Assembly (NCBI GenBank): GCA_964573705.1
Contig: CAZNLT010000001.1
Location: 40,967 to 104,966 of the forward strand
Source: JAABSQ01 sp964573705
GTDB lineage: Bacteria; Desulfobacterota; Desulfobacteria; Desulfobacterales; Desulfococcaceae
Length of the DNA: 64,000 nt
Direction: 5' to 3'
In this document: piece after piece, positions 35,088 through 43,155 of the stretch
Position numbering within the stretch: position 1 is the first letter of the stretch
Layout: every line of letters starts with the position of its first letter
Program-made: the position numbers and the translations under genes
The notes under the pieces: generated by a model
The model's input: the letters and a program-made list of their open reading frames with translations, nothing else
Told to the model about the DNA's origin: nothing
Database searches by the model: none

Positions 35088-35252
35088 TTATAAGGGCGCC
35101 ACGCCGACTTCCGGGTAGAATTCGGCGTTTTCATCGGCCATTTTAAGGAAAAGCAGGTAAGTGAGCGGTTCCAGGTACTCGCCGAGGCCGACGCCGTCAT
35201 CCCGCAGGGTGTGGCAGAAGCTCGAGACTTTGGTGTTGGTGGTATCGTTCAT
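35088..35252 (-). pseudogene. hsdM N-terminal stump (type I restriction-modification methylase)
   Basis: 54 codons whose product matches the first part of HsdM N-terminal domains (VSSFCHTLRDDGVGLGEYLEPLTYLLFLKMADEN) and then stops at TAA 35088-35090. An intact HsdM has about 500 residues. The ATG overlaps the stop of the upstream AlbA_2/Schlafen-type gene (ATGA), a normal arrangement in type I loci. No methylase, specificity or restriction gene follows; the next gene is unrelated. A deletion has removed the rest. Confidence 0.75.
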
Positions 35253-36709
35253 TTTAGTATTTTCTTTTCAGTGGTGACGTATTTCTGTTTTGAGCTTTGG
35301 GGTTTGTCGGGTATCGTAAGAGATAGAAGGTTTTTTTTTATTAGAGGGCGAAGATATTTTTTCCTGAAGTGTTCTCTGTCCTTGATCTCTATATAAGTTT
35401 GGATTTCTTCCCTGCTCCTGGGGGTTTGGCAAAAGTTGAGAATTTTCAGAACTTTTTCTTCTTGCGGGGTAACTTGCGGGGTAACTTGCGGGGTGACTTG
35501 CGGGGTGACTTGCTCGGTCCCGAGGAAGCTCGCTTTGGCGGAAAGCGGTATTACGCATTTAAAAAGATCTTCTTCTATCATTTCAGGGTTTTGACCTCCG
35601 GAATAGAACCGGCAGTATTTAAACAGCTTTCTGACGCCGGAGCCGAGCTCGTCCGCCCGCCCGATTTCCTTGAAAAAGCGCGCGATCACCGGGTTTTTGG
35701 GGAATGAGGAAAAATTGGCGGGATCGATCAGGCCGTACCCGTGGGGCTTGTTGCTGTTTTCGGCAAAGACCCGATGGGTTTCGATGATGAACTTGGCCGG
35801 ATAGGGATTCAGGAATTCCCGGTGGATCAGCATGTTGGCGGCCACTTCCCTGAAGATGTGGTCCCGCAGACTGATCCGCTGGTCTTTTTCCAGGAAGAAG
35901 GGGTCGGGCAGATGTTTGGCTGTGAAGGCCATCAGTCGGTCGTAGCTGTCCAGGAGATTCGTCCGGATGTCGTCCCGATCGTCATACCGGTCCAGATTCT
36001 CCCGCCGAAGCAGGGCGTCGGTGCGGTGGTGGGGCAGGACCGATAAAATGACCTGGTCCTCGGCCAGCAGCAGGACGGCGGCCAGGGTGAAGCCTTTCTT
36101 TCCGCTCTGGAAATCCCGCTGAAAAAGCTGGGCGCTCTGGAGCATTTCCATGTCCGACATGCCGGCCCAAGGATGGCCTTGCCGCTGGTTGACGGCGAAC
36201 TGTCTGGCCTTAGCGATCAGATCCGGGCGCAGTTCCTTAAGGGTGATATAGGGGTAAATCCGGTTTTCCGAATAGGTGGTCTGTTTTCGGATGTAAAGAG
36301 AGGTGACCAGATTGGTATTGGCGGTGATGTCGAAATCGCCGTCTTCATTGCGGTCGTAGATTTTTCCACTGCAGCGGTGCACCTGTGAGCTTTCCGGGAC
36401 AAACAGCCGGATGAGCTGCTCCCCTTCCATGTGGATGTCCTCGGGCATGAGATAGCACGGCGGGTTCAGCTTTTGCGGGTTGTTCAGGTTGGTGACCAGC
36501 TCTTTTCGGATTTGGCTTGCGGCATCGGGGTCGATGCCGGTGATGTCGCCTTGGTCATTGACCCCGAGGAAGATGTCGCCGCCGTTGCGGTTCAGGAAGG
36601 CGCAGATGCTTCGAAACACACTTTTATTGAGATTGTTTCGGCATTCCTTGAATTCCACGGTAATGCCTTCGCCTTGTTGAATCAGTTCCTGAACTCTGGC
36701 CGGGGTCAT
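35249..36709 (-). CDS. AlbA_2/Schlafen-type putative transcriptional regulator (RecG-like annotation)
   Basis: 486 residues. An N-terminal AlbA_2 (Schlafen AAA_4-type) domain (about 10-130) shows TVEFKECRNN and FLNRNGGDIFLGVNDQGDI. A central region ends in an HATPase_c_4-like segment (LRDHIFREVAANMLIHREF and LGSGVRKLFKYC). A VTPQ repeat linker follows at about residues 403-418, then a C-terminal winged helix. Databases often mislabel these proteins as ATP-dependent helicases; they are thought to be regulators and often accompany restriction or defence genes, as here with the hsdM stump. There is no helicase motif set. Confidence 0.82.
   Translation of the reverse strand: MTPARVQELIQQGEGITVEFKECRNNLNKSVFRSICAFLNRNGGDIFLGVNDQGDITGIDPDAASQIRKELVTNLNNPQKLNPPCYLMPEDIHMEGEQLIRLFVPESSQVHRCSGKIYDRNEDGDFDITANTNLVTSLYIRKQTTYSENRIYPYITLKELRPDLIAKARQFAVNQRQGHPWAGMSDMEMLQSAQLFQRDFQSGKKGFTLAAVLLLAEDQVILSVLPHHRTDALLRRENLDRYDDRDDIRTNLLDSYDRLMAFTAKHLPDPFFLEKDQRISLRDHIFREVAANMLIHREFLNPYPAKFIIETHRVFAENSNKPHGYGLIDPANFSSFPKNPVIARFFKEIGRADELGSGVRKLFKYCRFYSGGQNPEMIEEDLFKCVIPLSAKASFLGTEQVTPQVTPQVTPQVTPQEEKVLKILNFCQTPRSREEIQTYIEIKDREHFRKKYLRPLIKKNLLSLTIPDKPQSSKQKYVTTEKKILK
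35461..35508 (-). repeat. Four 12-bp tandem repeats encoding VTPQ
   Basis: Units of CTTGCGGGGTAA or CTTGCGGGGTGA at 35461-35472, 35473-35484, 35485-35496 and 35497-35508. They encode repeated V-T-P-Q on the minus strand, in the linker before the C-terminal winged helix of the AlbA_2 protein. The unit is a multiple of three, so copy-number change keeps the frame. Confidence 0.85.
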
Positions 36710-36885
36710 TTTTTTACGTGGATTTGATCGAGGGCTTTTTGTTCGGTGGACAGGTTCATGGGTTTACTGGTTAATCCTTCTATTTCTTATAAATGTTTAT
36801 CTATTCTGAAAGCACCTTCTTTGTCAATATCTTTTGAGGACGGGGGCTGTTATTTTTTTTGCTTTGTTAATTCAGAATTTAATTC

Positions 36886-36914
36886 TTGACAATTGCTTTT
36901 GAATAGAATATCTG
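36886..36914 (+). promoter_or_regulatory. Promoter of the Lrp-family gene
   Basis: TTGACA (36886-36891) and TATCTG (36909-36914) are separated by 17 bases, 18 bases before the ATG at 36933. The surrounding 220-base divergent region is notably AT-rich compared with the rest of the window. Confidence 0.55.
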
Positions 36915-36932
36915 ACTTTAAAAGGATTAAAT

Positions 36933-37409
36933 ATGGAAATATTAGACGAAATAAGCTTAAAAATACTAAACATCCTTCAGGAGAAAGCCCGCATCCCCAA
37001 CGTGGAGGTCGCCCGCCAGGTGGGGATGGCGCCGTCGGCGGTTCTGGAGCGCATCCGCAAGCTGGAAAAGATGGGGGTGATCGACGGGTACGAGGTGCGG
37101 TTGAATCCGGAGCGGTTCGGGCGGAGTCTGATCGCCTTTGTGTTCGTGCGGGTGGACGATCCTTCGGGGGCCGGGGTGGGCGAACGCCTGGCCGGGATCC
37201 CCGAGGTGCAGGAGGTCCACTTCACCGCCGGTGAAGACTGCTACCTGGTCAAGCTTCGGGCATCGAACCCGCAGGAGCTCGGCCGTCTGCTCAAAGAGAA
37301 GATCGCCGCCCTCCCCGGTGTCCGCGCCACCCGCACCCTCACGGTGCTCGAAACCCTGAAGGAGACCGCCCGAATCCCCATTCCCCAAACCCGACAGGAG
37401 AAAAAGTAA
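36933..37409 (+). CDS. Lrp/AsnC-family transcriptional regulator
   Basis: 158 residues. An N-terminal winged helix (LKILNILQEKARIPNVEVARQVGMAPSAVLERI, about 8-45) precedes a C-terminal RAM ligand-binding domain (about 65-145, with the FTAGEDCYLVKL core). These regulators usually respond to amino acids. It lies 2 bases before a diaminopimelate decarboxylase-type gene, so it may tune lysine or polyamine synthesis and itself (inference). AAGGA precedes the ATG. Confidence 0.92.
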   Translation: MEILDEISLKILNILQEKARIPNVEVARQVGMAPSAVLERIRKLEKMGVIDGYEVRLNPERFGRSLIAFVFVRVDDPSGAGVGERLAGIPEVQEVHFTAGEDCYLVKLRASNPQELGRLLKEKIAALPGVRATRTLTVLETLKETARIPIPQTRQEKK

Positions 37410-37411
37410 TC

Positions 37412-38680
37412 ATGCCCATGTCCAACGCCTTCAAAGACCGGCTGTTTCCGGCCCTGGACCGGATCGCCGATCATTTCGGCACCCCGTTCCACATCTACGA
37501 CGAAACCGGCATTCGCGATACCGGCGCCGCTCTCAAACAGACCTTTGCCGCACTCGATGGATTCCGCGAGTATTATGCGGTCAAGGCCCTGCCCAATCCG
37601 AAGGTTCTCGAGATCATGCAGGACATGGGGTTCGGATTCGACTGCAGCTCCATTCCCGAATTGATGCTGAGCCGCCGGATCGGTGCCCGGGGCGAGGACA
37701 TCATGTTCACCTCCAACAACACCAGCCGGACCGAATTCGAGGCCGCCGAGGATGACGGCGGATGCATCCTCAACCTCGACGACATCTCCCTCATCCCCAA
37801 GGTCCCCCATTTTCCGGAGTTGATCTGCTTCCGCTACAACCCGGGCCCCCGGCGCACCGGCAACGCCATCATCGGGGTGCCCGAAGAGGCCAAATACGGC
37901 GTGGCCCACGACCAGATCCTCGACGCCTACCGCCAGGCCAAAGAGAAAGGCGCCACCCGGTTCGGCCTGCATACCATGCTCGCCTCCAACGAGCTCAACT
38001 ACACCTACATGGTCCAGACCGCCGACATGCTACTGGAACTGGCCGAGGAGATCGGTAAGACACTCGACATCACCTTCGAATTCATCAATATCGGCGGCGG
38101 TTTCGGGATTCCCTACCGGCCCGACCAGGACTCCATGAACATCGACGCCTTGGGCCGGGAGATCACTGAACACATCCAAAAATTCCGGAAACGGACCGGC
38201 TACGCCCCCCGACTTTATATGGAAAGCGGTCGTTTCATCACCGGCCCCCACGGGGTGCTGGTGACCCGGGCCATCAACCACAAAGACATTTACCGCAAAT
38301 ACATCGGGGTGGATGCCTGCATGTCGGCCCTGATGCGCCCCGGGATGTACGGAGCCTATCACCACATCGAGATCCCCGGAAAGGAAAACCCCGCCGACAC
38401 CGAAGTGGTGGACGTGGTCGGCTCCCTCTGCGAAAACAACGACAAGTTCGCTGTGCAGCGAGAACTGCCCCCCATCGACGAAGGCGATCTGGTGGTGATT
38501 CAGGATACCGGGGCCCACGGCCATTCCATGGGCTTTACCTACAACGGCAAGCTGCGTCCCCAGGAACTCCTGTTGCGGGCCGACGGAACGGTGGAGCGCA
38601 TCCGCCGGGCCGAAACTCCGGCCGATTACTTTGCCACCCTCGATTTCGCCCAGCAAGCGATGAAGACCGACATCAGCTGA
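37412..38680 (+). CDS. lysA: Diaminopimelate decarboxylase-type PLP enzyme
   Basis: 422 residues of the fold-type III decarboxylases. The Schiff-base Lys is in YYAVKALPNP (about 52), the phosphate loop is GGGFGIPY, and the PLP/substrate residues occur in MESGRF and the GSLCENND cysteine motif shared by LysA and carboxynorspermidine decarboxylase. LysA makes lysine from meso-diaminopimelate. The Lrp neighbour supports an amino-acid role. Carboxy(nor)spermidine decarboxylase is a possible alternative within this superfamily, but the length and motifs fit LysA better. A terminator follows at 38709. Confidence 0.82.
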   Translation: MPMSNAFKDRLFPALDRIADHFGTPFHIYDETGIRDTGAALKQTFAALDGFREYYAVKALPNPKVLEIMQDMGFGFDCSSIPELMLSRRIGARGEDIMFTSNNTSRTEFEAAEDDGGCILNLDDISLIPKVPHFPELICFRYNPGPRRTGNAIIGVPEEAKYGVAHDQILDAYRQAKEKGATRFGLHTMLASNELNYTYMVQTADMLLELAEEIGKTLDITFEFINIGGGFGIPYRPDQDSMNIDALGREITEHIQKFRKRTGYAPRLYMESGRFITGPHGVLVTRAINHKDIYRKYIGVDACMSALMRPGMYGAYHHIEIPGKENPADTEVVDVVGSLCENNDKFAVQRELPPIDEGDLVVIQDTGAHGHSMGFTYNGKLRPQELLLRADGTVERIRRAETPADYFATLDFAQQAMKTDIS

Positions 38681-38708
38681 CCGGTTTTCTGTCCCCGTTT
38701 TTTTCAAT

Positions 38709-38733
38709 CCCCCTTTTGCCAAGGGGGTTTTTT
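38709..38733 (+). terminator. Rho-independent terminator after lysA
   Basis: CCCCCTT pairs with AAGGGGG around a short loop and is followed by six T. It lies 29 bases after the lysA stop. Confidence 0.85.
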
Positions 38734-38788
38734 GATATGGAGGGCGGCTTTGCGACCGCACTTCATTCTATATAAGGAGGAAACCAAT

Positions 38789-39371
38789 ATGGACGCAGGC
38801 AAGGTGGGTCGACGGGTCACCAAATTGAGGAAAGAGAAGGGGATGACCCCGGGATGAACTGGCCCGGCGGGCCCAACTGGAACGATCGACCCTGCGGTCG
38901 GTGACCGAGGAGGAGGTCGATCCCTCGCTGGGACCCCTGCTCAAGATCGCCCGGGCATTGGGCGTTCGGCTGGGCACTTTTTTGGACGACCAGGTCAGTC
39001 GGGACCCGCTGATTATCCGCAAGGCCGAGCGAAAAGGGGAGTTGAGCATGCTTCGGTCGAAGGAGCGGCCGGTGGACTCCCGGTTCTATTCCCTGGGCCG
39101 GGGCAAGACCGACCGCCATATGGAGCCGTTTTTCGTGGAAATCCTGCCGCCATCGGCCTCGAATTCGGAAACCGACACCAAACTCTCCTCCCACGAGGGC
39201 GAGGAATTCATCGTGGTCATCTCGGGCAAGGTGGCGGTGATCTGCGGGCGGGACACCCACCATCTCGAACCGGGCGATTCCATTTACTACAATTCCATCG
39301 TCCCCCACCATGTGGGATGCGCCGGCGAGGAAGCGGCGGAGATCTACGCGGTGCTCTATTTTCCGGAATGA
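38789..39371 (+). pseudogene. XRE-family regulator with cupin domain, frameshifted
   Basis: An AAGGAGG site and ATG at 38789 open MDAGKVGRRVTKLRKEKGMTP, the first helices of an XRE helix-turn-helix. A TGA follows at 38855. Removing one base from the CCCCGGG run at 38847-38853 restores the second half of the motif (DELARRAQLERSTLR, then DPSLGPLLKIARALGV) and joins it to a C-terminal cupin (HEGEEFIVVISGKVAVICG, HLEPGDSIYYNS). In this family the domain order is HTH then cupin, about 190 residues, and the gene usually sits before an acyl-CoA synthetase, as the remnant here does. Either a real one-base insertion or a sequencing error. Confidence 0.82.
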
Positions 39372-39538
39372 CCTGCCGTGCCGAGGACATTCGGGACTTT
39401 TGCAGGGGGAAGATCAGCCGGTATAAAATCCCCAAATACCTCGCTTTTGTGAACGATTTTCCCCTCACAGCCAGCGGCAAGGTTCAGAAATTCAAACTCC
39501 AGGAAATGTCGATCCGGATTTTTCCGGATCGGGTTTGA
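39368..39538 (+). pseudogene. C-terminal fragment of an AMP-forming acyl-CoA synthetase
   Basis: About 56 codons starting at an ATG that overlaps the cupin-regulator stop (ATGA). The product is the last part of the AMP-binding C-terminal domain: DIRDFCRGKISRYKIPKYLAFV then FPLTASGKVQKFKL, which holds the catalytic Lys of the family. An intact enzyme has about 540 residues, so nearly 90 percent is gone, apparently by an internal deletion that kept the start codon and the tail in frame. No activity is expected. Confidence 0.78.
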
Positions 39539-39692
39539 CCGGGTCGCGTTTAAATCGATGCTTCGACTGTGCTGAAATCCCTTGATGGCCCTGAGTATTT
39601 CTGGTAGAGGAAGGCGGGTGTGAAAAATTACCCTTTTTGCGGTGGCCCCGACTGGGCCAATGGGGCGGGGGCCGTGCGCATCTGAATGCCGG

Positions 39693-39698
39693 TATAAT
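39693..39698 (+). promoter_or_regulatory. Candidate -10 box for argC
   Basis: A perfect TATAAT lies 32 bases before the argC start. No good -35 is seen at 16-18 bases upstream, so an activator may be needed. The 190-base gap otherwise shows nothing. Confidence 0.35.
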
Positions 39699-39730
39699 TT
39701 TTCAATATCAGAAAAAAGAGGACGCGGGGT

Positions 39731-40768
39731 ATGATCAGAGTCGGTGTCATCGGAGCGACCGGGTACGCGGGGGCGGAGCTGGTTCGCCTTCTGTACGGAC
39801 ATGTGGAGGTGGACATCACGGTGATCACCTCCCGCCAGTATGCCGGAATGTCCTTGGATGCGGTCTACCCGGCCTTTGCCGGGGTGGTGGACCTGGTCTG
39901 CGAGGAATTTTCCGTCGATGCGGTGGCCGACCGGGCCGATGTGGTGTTCACGGCCCTGCCTCACAAGTTGCCCATGGAGATCGTGCCCGGTCTGGTGGAG
40001 CGGGGGCTTCGGGTGGTGGATCTCTCCGCCGATTTTCGGTTTCAAGACCCGGCCCTGTATGAGGCCGCCTACCAGCCCCACACCGCCCGGGACCTGCTTA
40101 AACAGGCGGTCTACGGCCTGAGCGAGGTCTACACCGAGGCCATCCGTTCCGCGCCGGTGGTGGGCAACCCCGGCTGCTATCCTACCAGCGTGCTCTTGCC
40201 GCTGGTGCCGCTGCTCAAGGCGGGGCTGATCGATCCCAAGACCATTGTGGCCGACGCCAAATCCGGCGTCAGCGGCGCCGGCCGGTCTCCCAGTGTGGGA
40301 TCGCTTTACAGCGAGGTGGCCGAATCCTTCAAAGCCTACAAGGTCGGGGTTCACCGCCACAATCCTGAAATGAACGAGGTTCTCAGCCGGGTCCACGGCA
40401 AACCGGTCTCGATCACCTTTGTACCCCATCTGGCGCCCATGAGCCGGGGCATGCTGACTACCCTCTATGCCGGGCTGTCCCGGTCGGCCACCCCGGAAAA
40501 AATCCGGGCCTGTCTGACCGAATTTTACGCAAATCGGCCCTTTGTCCGGATCCATCCCCTAAGCCGAATGCCCGACACCCGGTTTGTGCGGGGGACCAAT
40601 TACTGCGACATCGGCTTTACCGTGGATGAAGCCAACCGGAGGGTGATTCTGCTGTCGGCCATCGACAACCTGGTCAAAGGGGCGGCCGGTCAGGCGGTTC
40701 AGAACATGAACCTGATGTTCGATCTGGACGAAACCACCGGTCTGGACGCGGTCCCGGCGCCCTTGTAA
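39731..40768 (+). CDS. argC: N-acetyl-gamma-glutamyl-phosphate reductase
   Basis: 345 residues. The N-terminal NADP fold shows GATGYAGAELVRLL at about 8-21, the catalytic Cys is in NPGCYPTS (about 150), and the substrate region includes SGVSGAGR with HRHNPE. It catalyses the third step of arginine synthesis. Other arg genes are not adjacent. Arginine is also the precursor of the putrescine route at 8.2 kb. Confidence 0.95.
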   Translation: MIRVGVIGATGYAGAELVRLLYGHVEVDITVITSRQYAGMSLDAVYPAFAGVVDLVCEEFSVDAVADRADVVFTALPHKLPMEIVPGLVERGLRVVDLSADFRFQDPALYEAAYQPHTARDLLKQAVYGLSEVYTEAIRSAPVVGNPGCYPTSVLLPLVPLLKAGLIDPKTIVADAKSGVSGAGRSPSVGSLYSEVAESFKAYKVGVHRHNPEMNEVLSRVHGKPVSITFVPHLAPMSRGMLTTLYAGLSRSATPEKIRACLTEFYANRPFVRIHPLSRMPDTRFVRGTNYCDIGFTVDEANRRVILLSAIDNLVKGAAGQAVQNMNLMFDLDETTGLDAVPAPL

Positions 40769-40793
40769 GGCGAAAAAAGTGTGCGGCTGTTCC

Positions 40794-40822
40794 TTGACAT
40801 TTTCCGTTAATTTGCATACAAG
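40794..40822 (+). promoter_or_regulatory. Promoter of folD
   Basis: TTGACA (40794-40799) and TACAAG (40817-40822) are 17 bases apart, about 75 bases upstream of the folD ATG. Confidence 0.5.
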
Positions 40823-40895
40823 AACGAGGTTAAGAAAAAAGACGGAGCAGGGAGTGCATCTCAAACCTAAATGATTTGGATGAAAGGAGATCAAC

Positions 40896-41807
40896 ATGTC
40901 GGCGAAATTAATCAAGGGGACTGAAATTCGAGAGAAGATTCTAGAAGAAATCGCAGCGGAAGTCAAAGAGATCAAAGAAAAGCACGGGGTGGTGCCGGGG
41001 CTGGTGACCATCCTGGTCGGGGAAAACCCGGCGTCGGTATCCTATGTCACCCTCAAGATTCAGACCGCCCACCGTTTGGGCTTTCACGAGATTCAAGACA
41101 ACCAGTCCGCAGACATGTCCGAGGCCGATCTTCTGGCCCTGATCGACAAATACAACAACGAAGATTCCATTAACGGGATTCTGGTTCAGTTGCCCCTGCC
41201 CAAACACATCGATGAAAAGAAGGTGCTCAACGCCATCGACCCCGACAAAGACGTCGACGGCTTCCATCCGGTCAATGTGGGACGGCTGATGATCGGCGGT
41301 GATGAGGTCAAGTTTTCGCCCTGTACCCCGGCCGGCATTCAGGAGATGATCGTGCGGGCCGGCGTGGAGACCAGCGGCGCCGAGGTGGTCGTGGTGGGCC
41401 GGTCCAATATCGTCGGCAAGCCCATCGCCAACATGATGGTCCAGAAAGGCCCCGGAGCCAACTCCACCGTCACCGTGGTTCACACCCGCACCAAAGACCT
41501 GGCCGCCCACTGCAAACGCGCCGATATCCTCATCGTGGCCGCCGGCGTGCCGGGTTTGGTCAAGCCCGAATGGATCAAACCGGGCGCCTGCGTTATCGAC
41601 GTCGGGGTCAACCGGGTGGGTGAAAAGCCGAGCAAAAAAGACCCCAACAAGATGGTTCCCATCCTTCGGGGGGATGTCGATTTCGACGCCGCCAAGGAGA
41701 TCGCCGGGTCGATCACCCCGGTGCCGGGCGGCGTCGGCCCCATGACCATCACCATGCTGATGAAGAACACCCTCAAATCCCTCAAATTTAAACTCGGTAT
41801 GGCATAA
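40896..41807 (+). CDS. folD: Bifunctional methylene-tetrahydrofolate dehydrogenase/cyclohydrolase
   Basis: 303 residues. The catalytic Lys of the Y-x3-K motif is in SYVTLK (about 49-54), the folate region is DVDGFHP with PCTPAGI, and the dinucleotide motif is GRSNIVGKP. The enzyme interconverts methylene-, methenyl- and formyl-tetrahydrofolate. In anaerobes of this group it also serves the methyl branch of the Wood-Ljungdahl pathway. AGGAGATC precedes the ATG. Confidence 0.95.
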   Translation: MSAKLIKGTEIREKILEEIAAEVKEIKEKHGVVPGLVTILVGENPASVSYVTLKIQTAHRLGFHEIQDNQSADMSEADLLALIDKYNNEDSINGILVQLPLPKHIDEKKVLNAIDPDKDVDGFHPVNVGRLMIGGDEVKFSPCTPAGIQEMIVRAGVETSGAEVVVVGRSNIVGKPIANMMVQKGPGANSTVTVVHTRTKDLAAHCKRADILIVAAGVPGLVKPEWIKPGACVIDVGVNRVGEKPSKKDPNKMVPILRGDVDFDAAKEIAGSITPVPGGVGPMTITMLMKNTLKSLKFKLGMA

Positions 41808-41930
41808 ACAGGCGAATTGATGAACCCGCCGCTCCGCGTCTGCTTCGCCCTTCGGGGTGAGCGGCGCGGAATGCGGCAGGGCGGTCTGGTCGTCGCAATC
41901 GAGGTGAACCATTTATGTTACGGGTAACTT

Positions 41931-42857
41931 ATGAGCTATAAAATCACATTCTTTATGCTCAGCACCAACGGGTCACCGGTCCGGCAGTTTACCATTTCAA
42001 AATTCTTCATCGCCTTCATGGTGCTGGTGATCGGGGGGGTATTCGGGGTGGTCGGGTACGGTTTCCAGGAATACCGAGTTCTCAAGCAGAAGAGCCTGGT
42101 CAACAGCGATCTTCGGCGCACCATCTCCAGCCAGAAGGAGACGGTGGAGGTTCAGCGCCGTCAGATTCAAAAGTTCGCCGGAGACATCAATACCCTGAAA
42201 TCCAGGCTGACGGCACTCAACGGCTTTGAAAAGCAGATCCGCATCATCGCGAACCTGGATCACCTCGATACCCGGGAAGGGCTTTTCGGGATCGGCGGGT
42301 CCATGCCCGAGGATATCGATCCCAAGCTGGAGCTGAGTGAAAAACACAACAGCCTGATGCGGGAGATGCACGGACAGATCAATCAGATCCATGAGGCCGC
42401 CGTTATTCAGGAGGACGGTTTTCAGACTCTGATTAATGAGCTGGAAAACAAAAAGAACCTGCTGGCCTCCACCCCGGCCATTCGGCCCGCCAGGGGGATC
42501 TACACATCGGTGTTCGGAAGACGCAAGTCACCCTTCACCGGCCTGAACGAATTCCATAAGGGGCTCGATATCGCATCGGCCGAGGGCACACCGGTGCTGG
42601 CGACGGCCGACGGTACGGTCACCTATACCGATGTAAAGGGGAATTACGGAAACATGCTGGTCATCGACCACGGCCATGGCATGGTCACCCGGTATGCGCA
42701 TCTGAAGGAATTTTTAAAGGCGCCCGGAGAAAAGGTCAAGCGGGGGGAAAAGATCGCCCTCATGGGCAACACCGGGCGGTCTACCGGACCCCATGTCCAC
42801 TACGAGGTGCGGTTCAACGGGGTGCCGGTGGATCCCCAGAGGTATATCCTGAATTAG
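41931..42857 (+). CDS. M23 (LytM) family metallopeptidase
   Basis: 308 residues. An N-terminal membrane helix (about 24-44) precedes a coiled coil (about 55-105) and a LytM domain with zinc ligands in HKGLDIA, and the HVH of GPHVHYEVR. Anchored M23 proteins with coiled coils cleave or activate cleavage of peptidoglycan crosslinks during growth or division. All catalytic His residues appear present, so an active endopeptidase is likely. A terminator follows. Confidence 0.9.
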   Translation: MSYKITFFMLSTNGSPVRQFTISKFFIAFMVLVIGGVFGVVGYGFQEYRVLKQKSLVNSDLRRTISSQKETVEVQRRQIQKFAGDINTLKSRLTALNGFEKQIRIIANLDHLDTREGLFGIGGSMPEDIDPKLELSEKHNSLMREMHGQINQIHEAAVIQEDGFQTLINELENKKNLLASTPAIRPARGIYTSVFGRRKSPFTGLNEFHKGLDIASAEGTPVLATADGTVTYTDVKGNYGNMLVIDHGHGMVTRYAHLKEFLKAPGEKVKRGEKIALMGNTGRSTGPHVHYEVRFNGVPVDPQRYILN

Positions 42858-42888
42858 CACAATTTACGTCGGAACGTGCCGTTTTTTG

Positions 42889-42920
42889 GGGGAGATGACC
42901 GGTTCATCTCCCCTGTTTGT
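42889..42920 (+). terminator. Terminator after the M23 peptidase gene
   Basis: GGGGAGATGA (42889-42898) pairs with TCATCTCCCC (42904-42913), a perfect 10-bp stem, followed by TGTTTGTT. The remainder of the 298-base gap to secA holds no further recognised element. Confidence 0.75.
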
Positions 42921-43155
42921 TACTGAAGCGCTCTCTGGAAGTCTTCGGTTTTCTTCGACGATTCCACCCTCCGAATTCTCCGGCCCGGCATTTTCACCGC
43001 TGGCATAAAAATCGCTTTCATCATGGACAATCCACCCATTCCATCTTATTATAGGTTGAAAAATATCGGGAAAAGCGGTCATATTTCACAGGAAGCAGCA
43101 CCCGGATGCGCGATAGAGACGGTGAACCTATCCGATAAGGAATAATATAGTTTCT

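Noticed and set aside
35249..36709. RecG-type ATP-dependent DNA helicase
   Set aside because: There are no helicase motifs; the AlbA_2 and HATPase-like regions explain the protein.
38855..38857. Selenocysteine TGA in the XRE-cupin gene
   Set aside because: The frame after the TGA has no homology; a one-base shift restores the helix-turn-helix.
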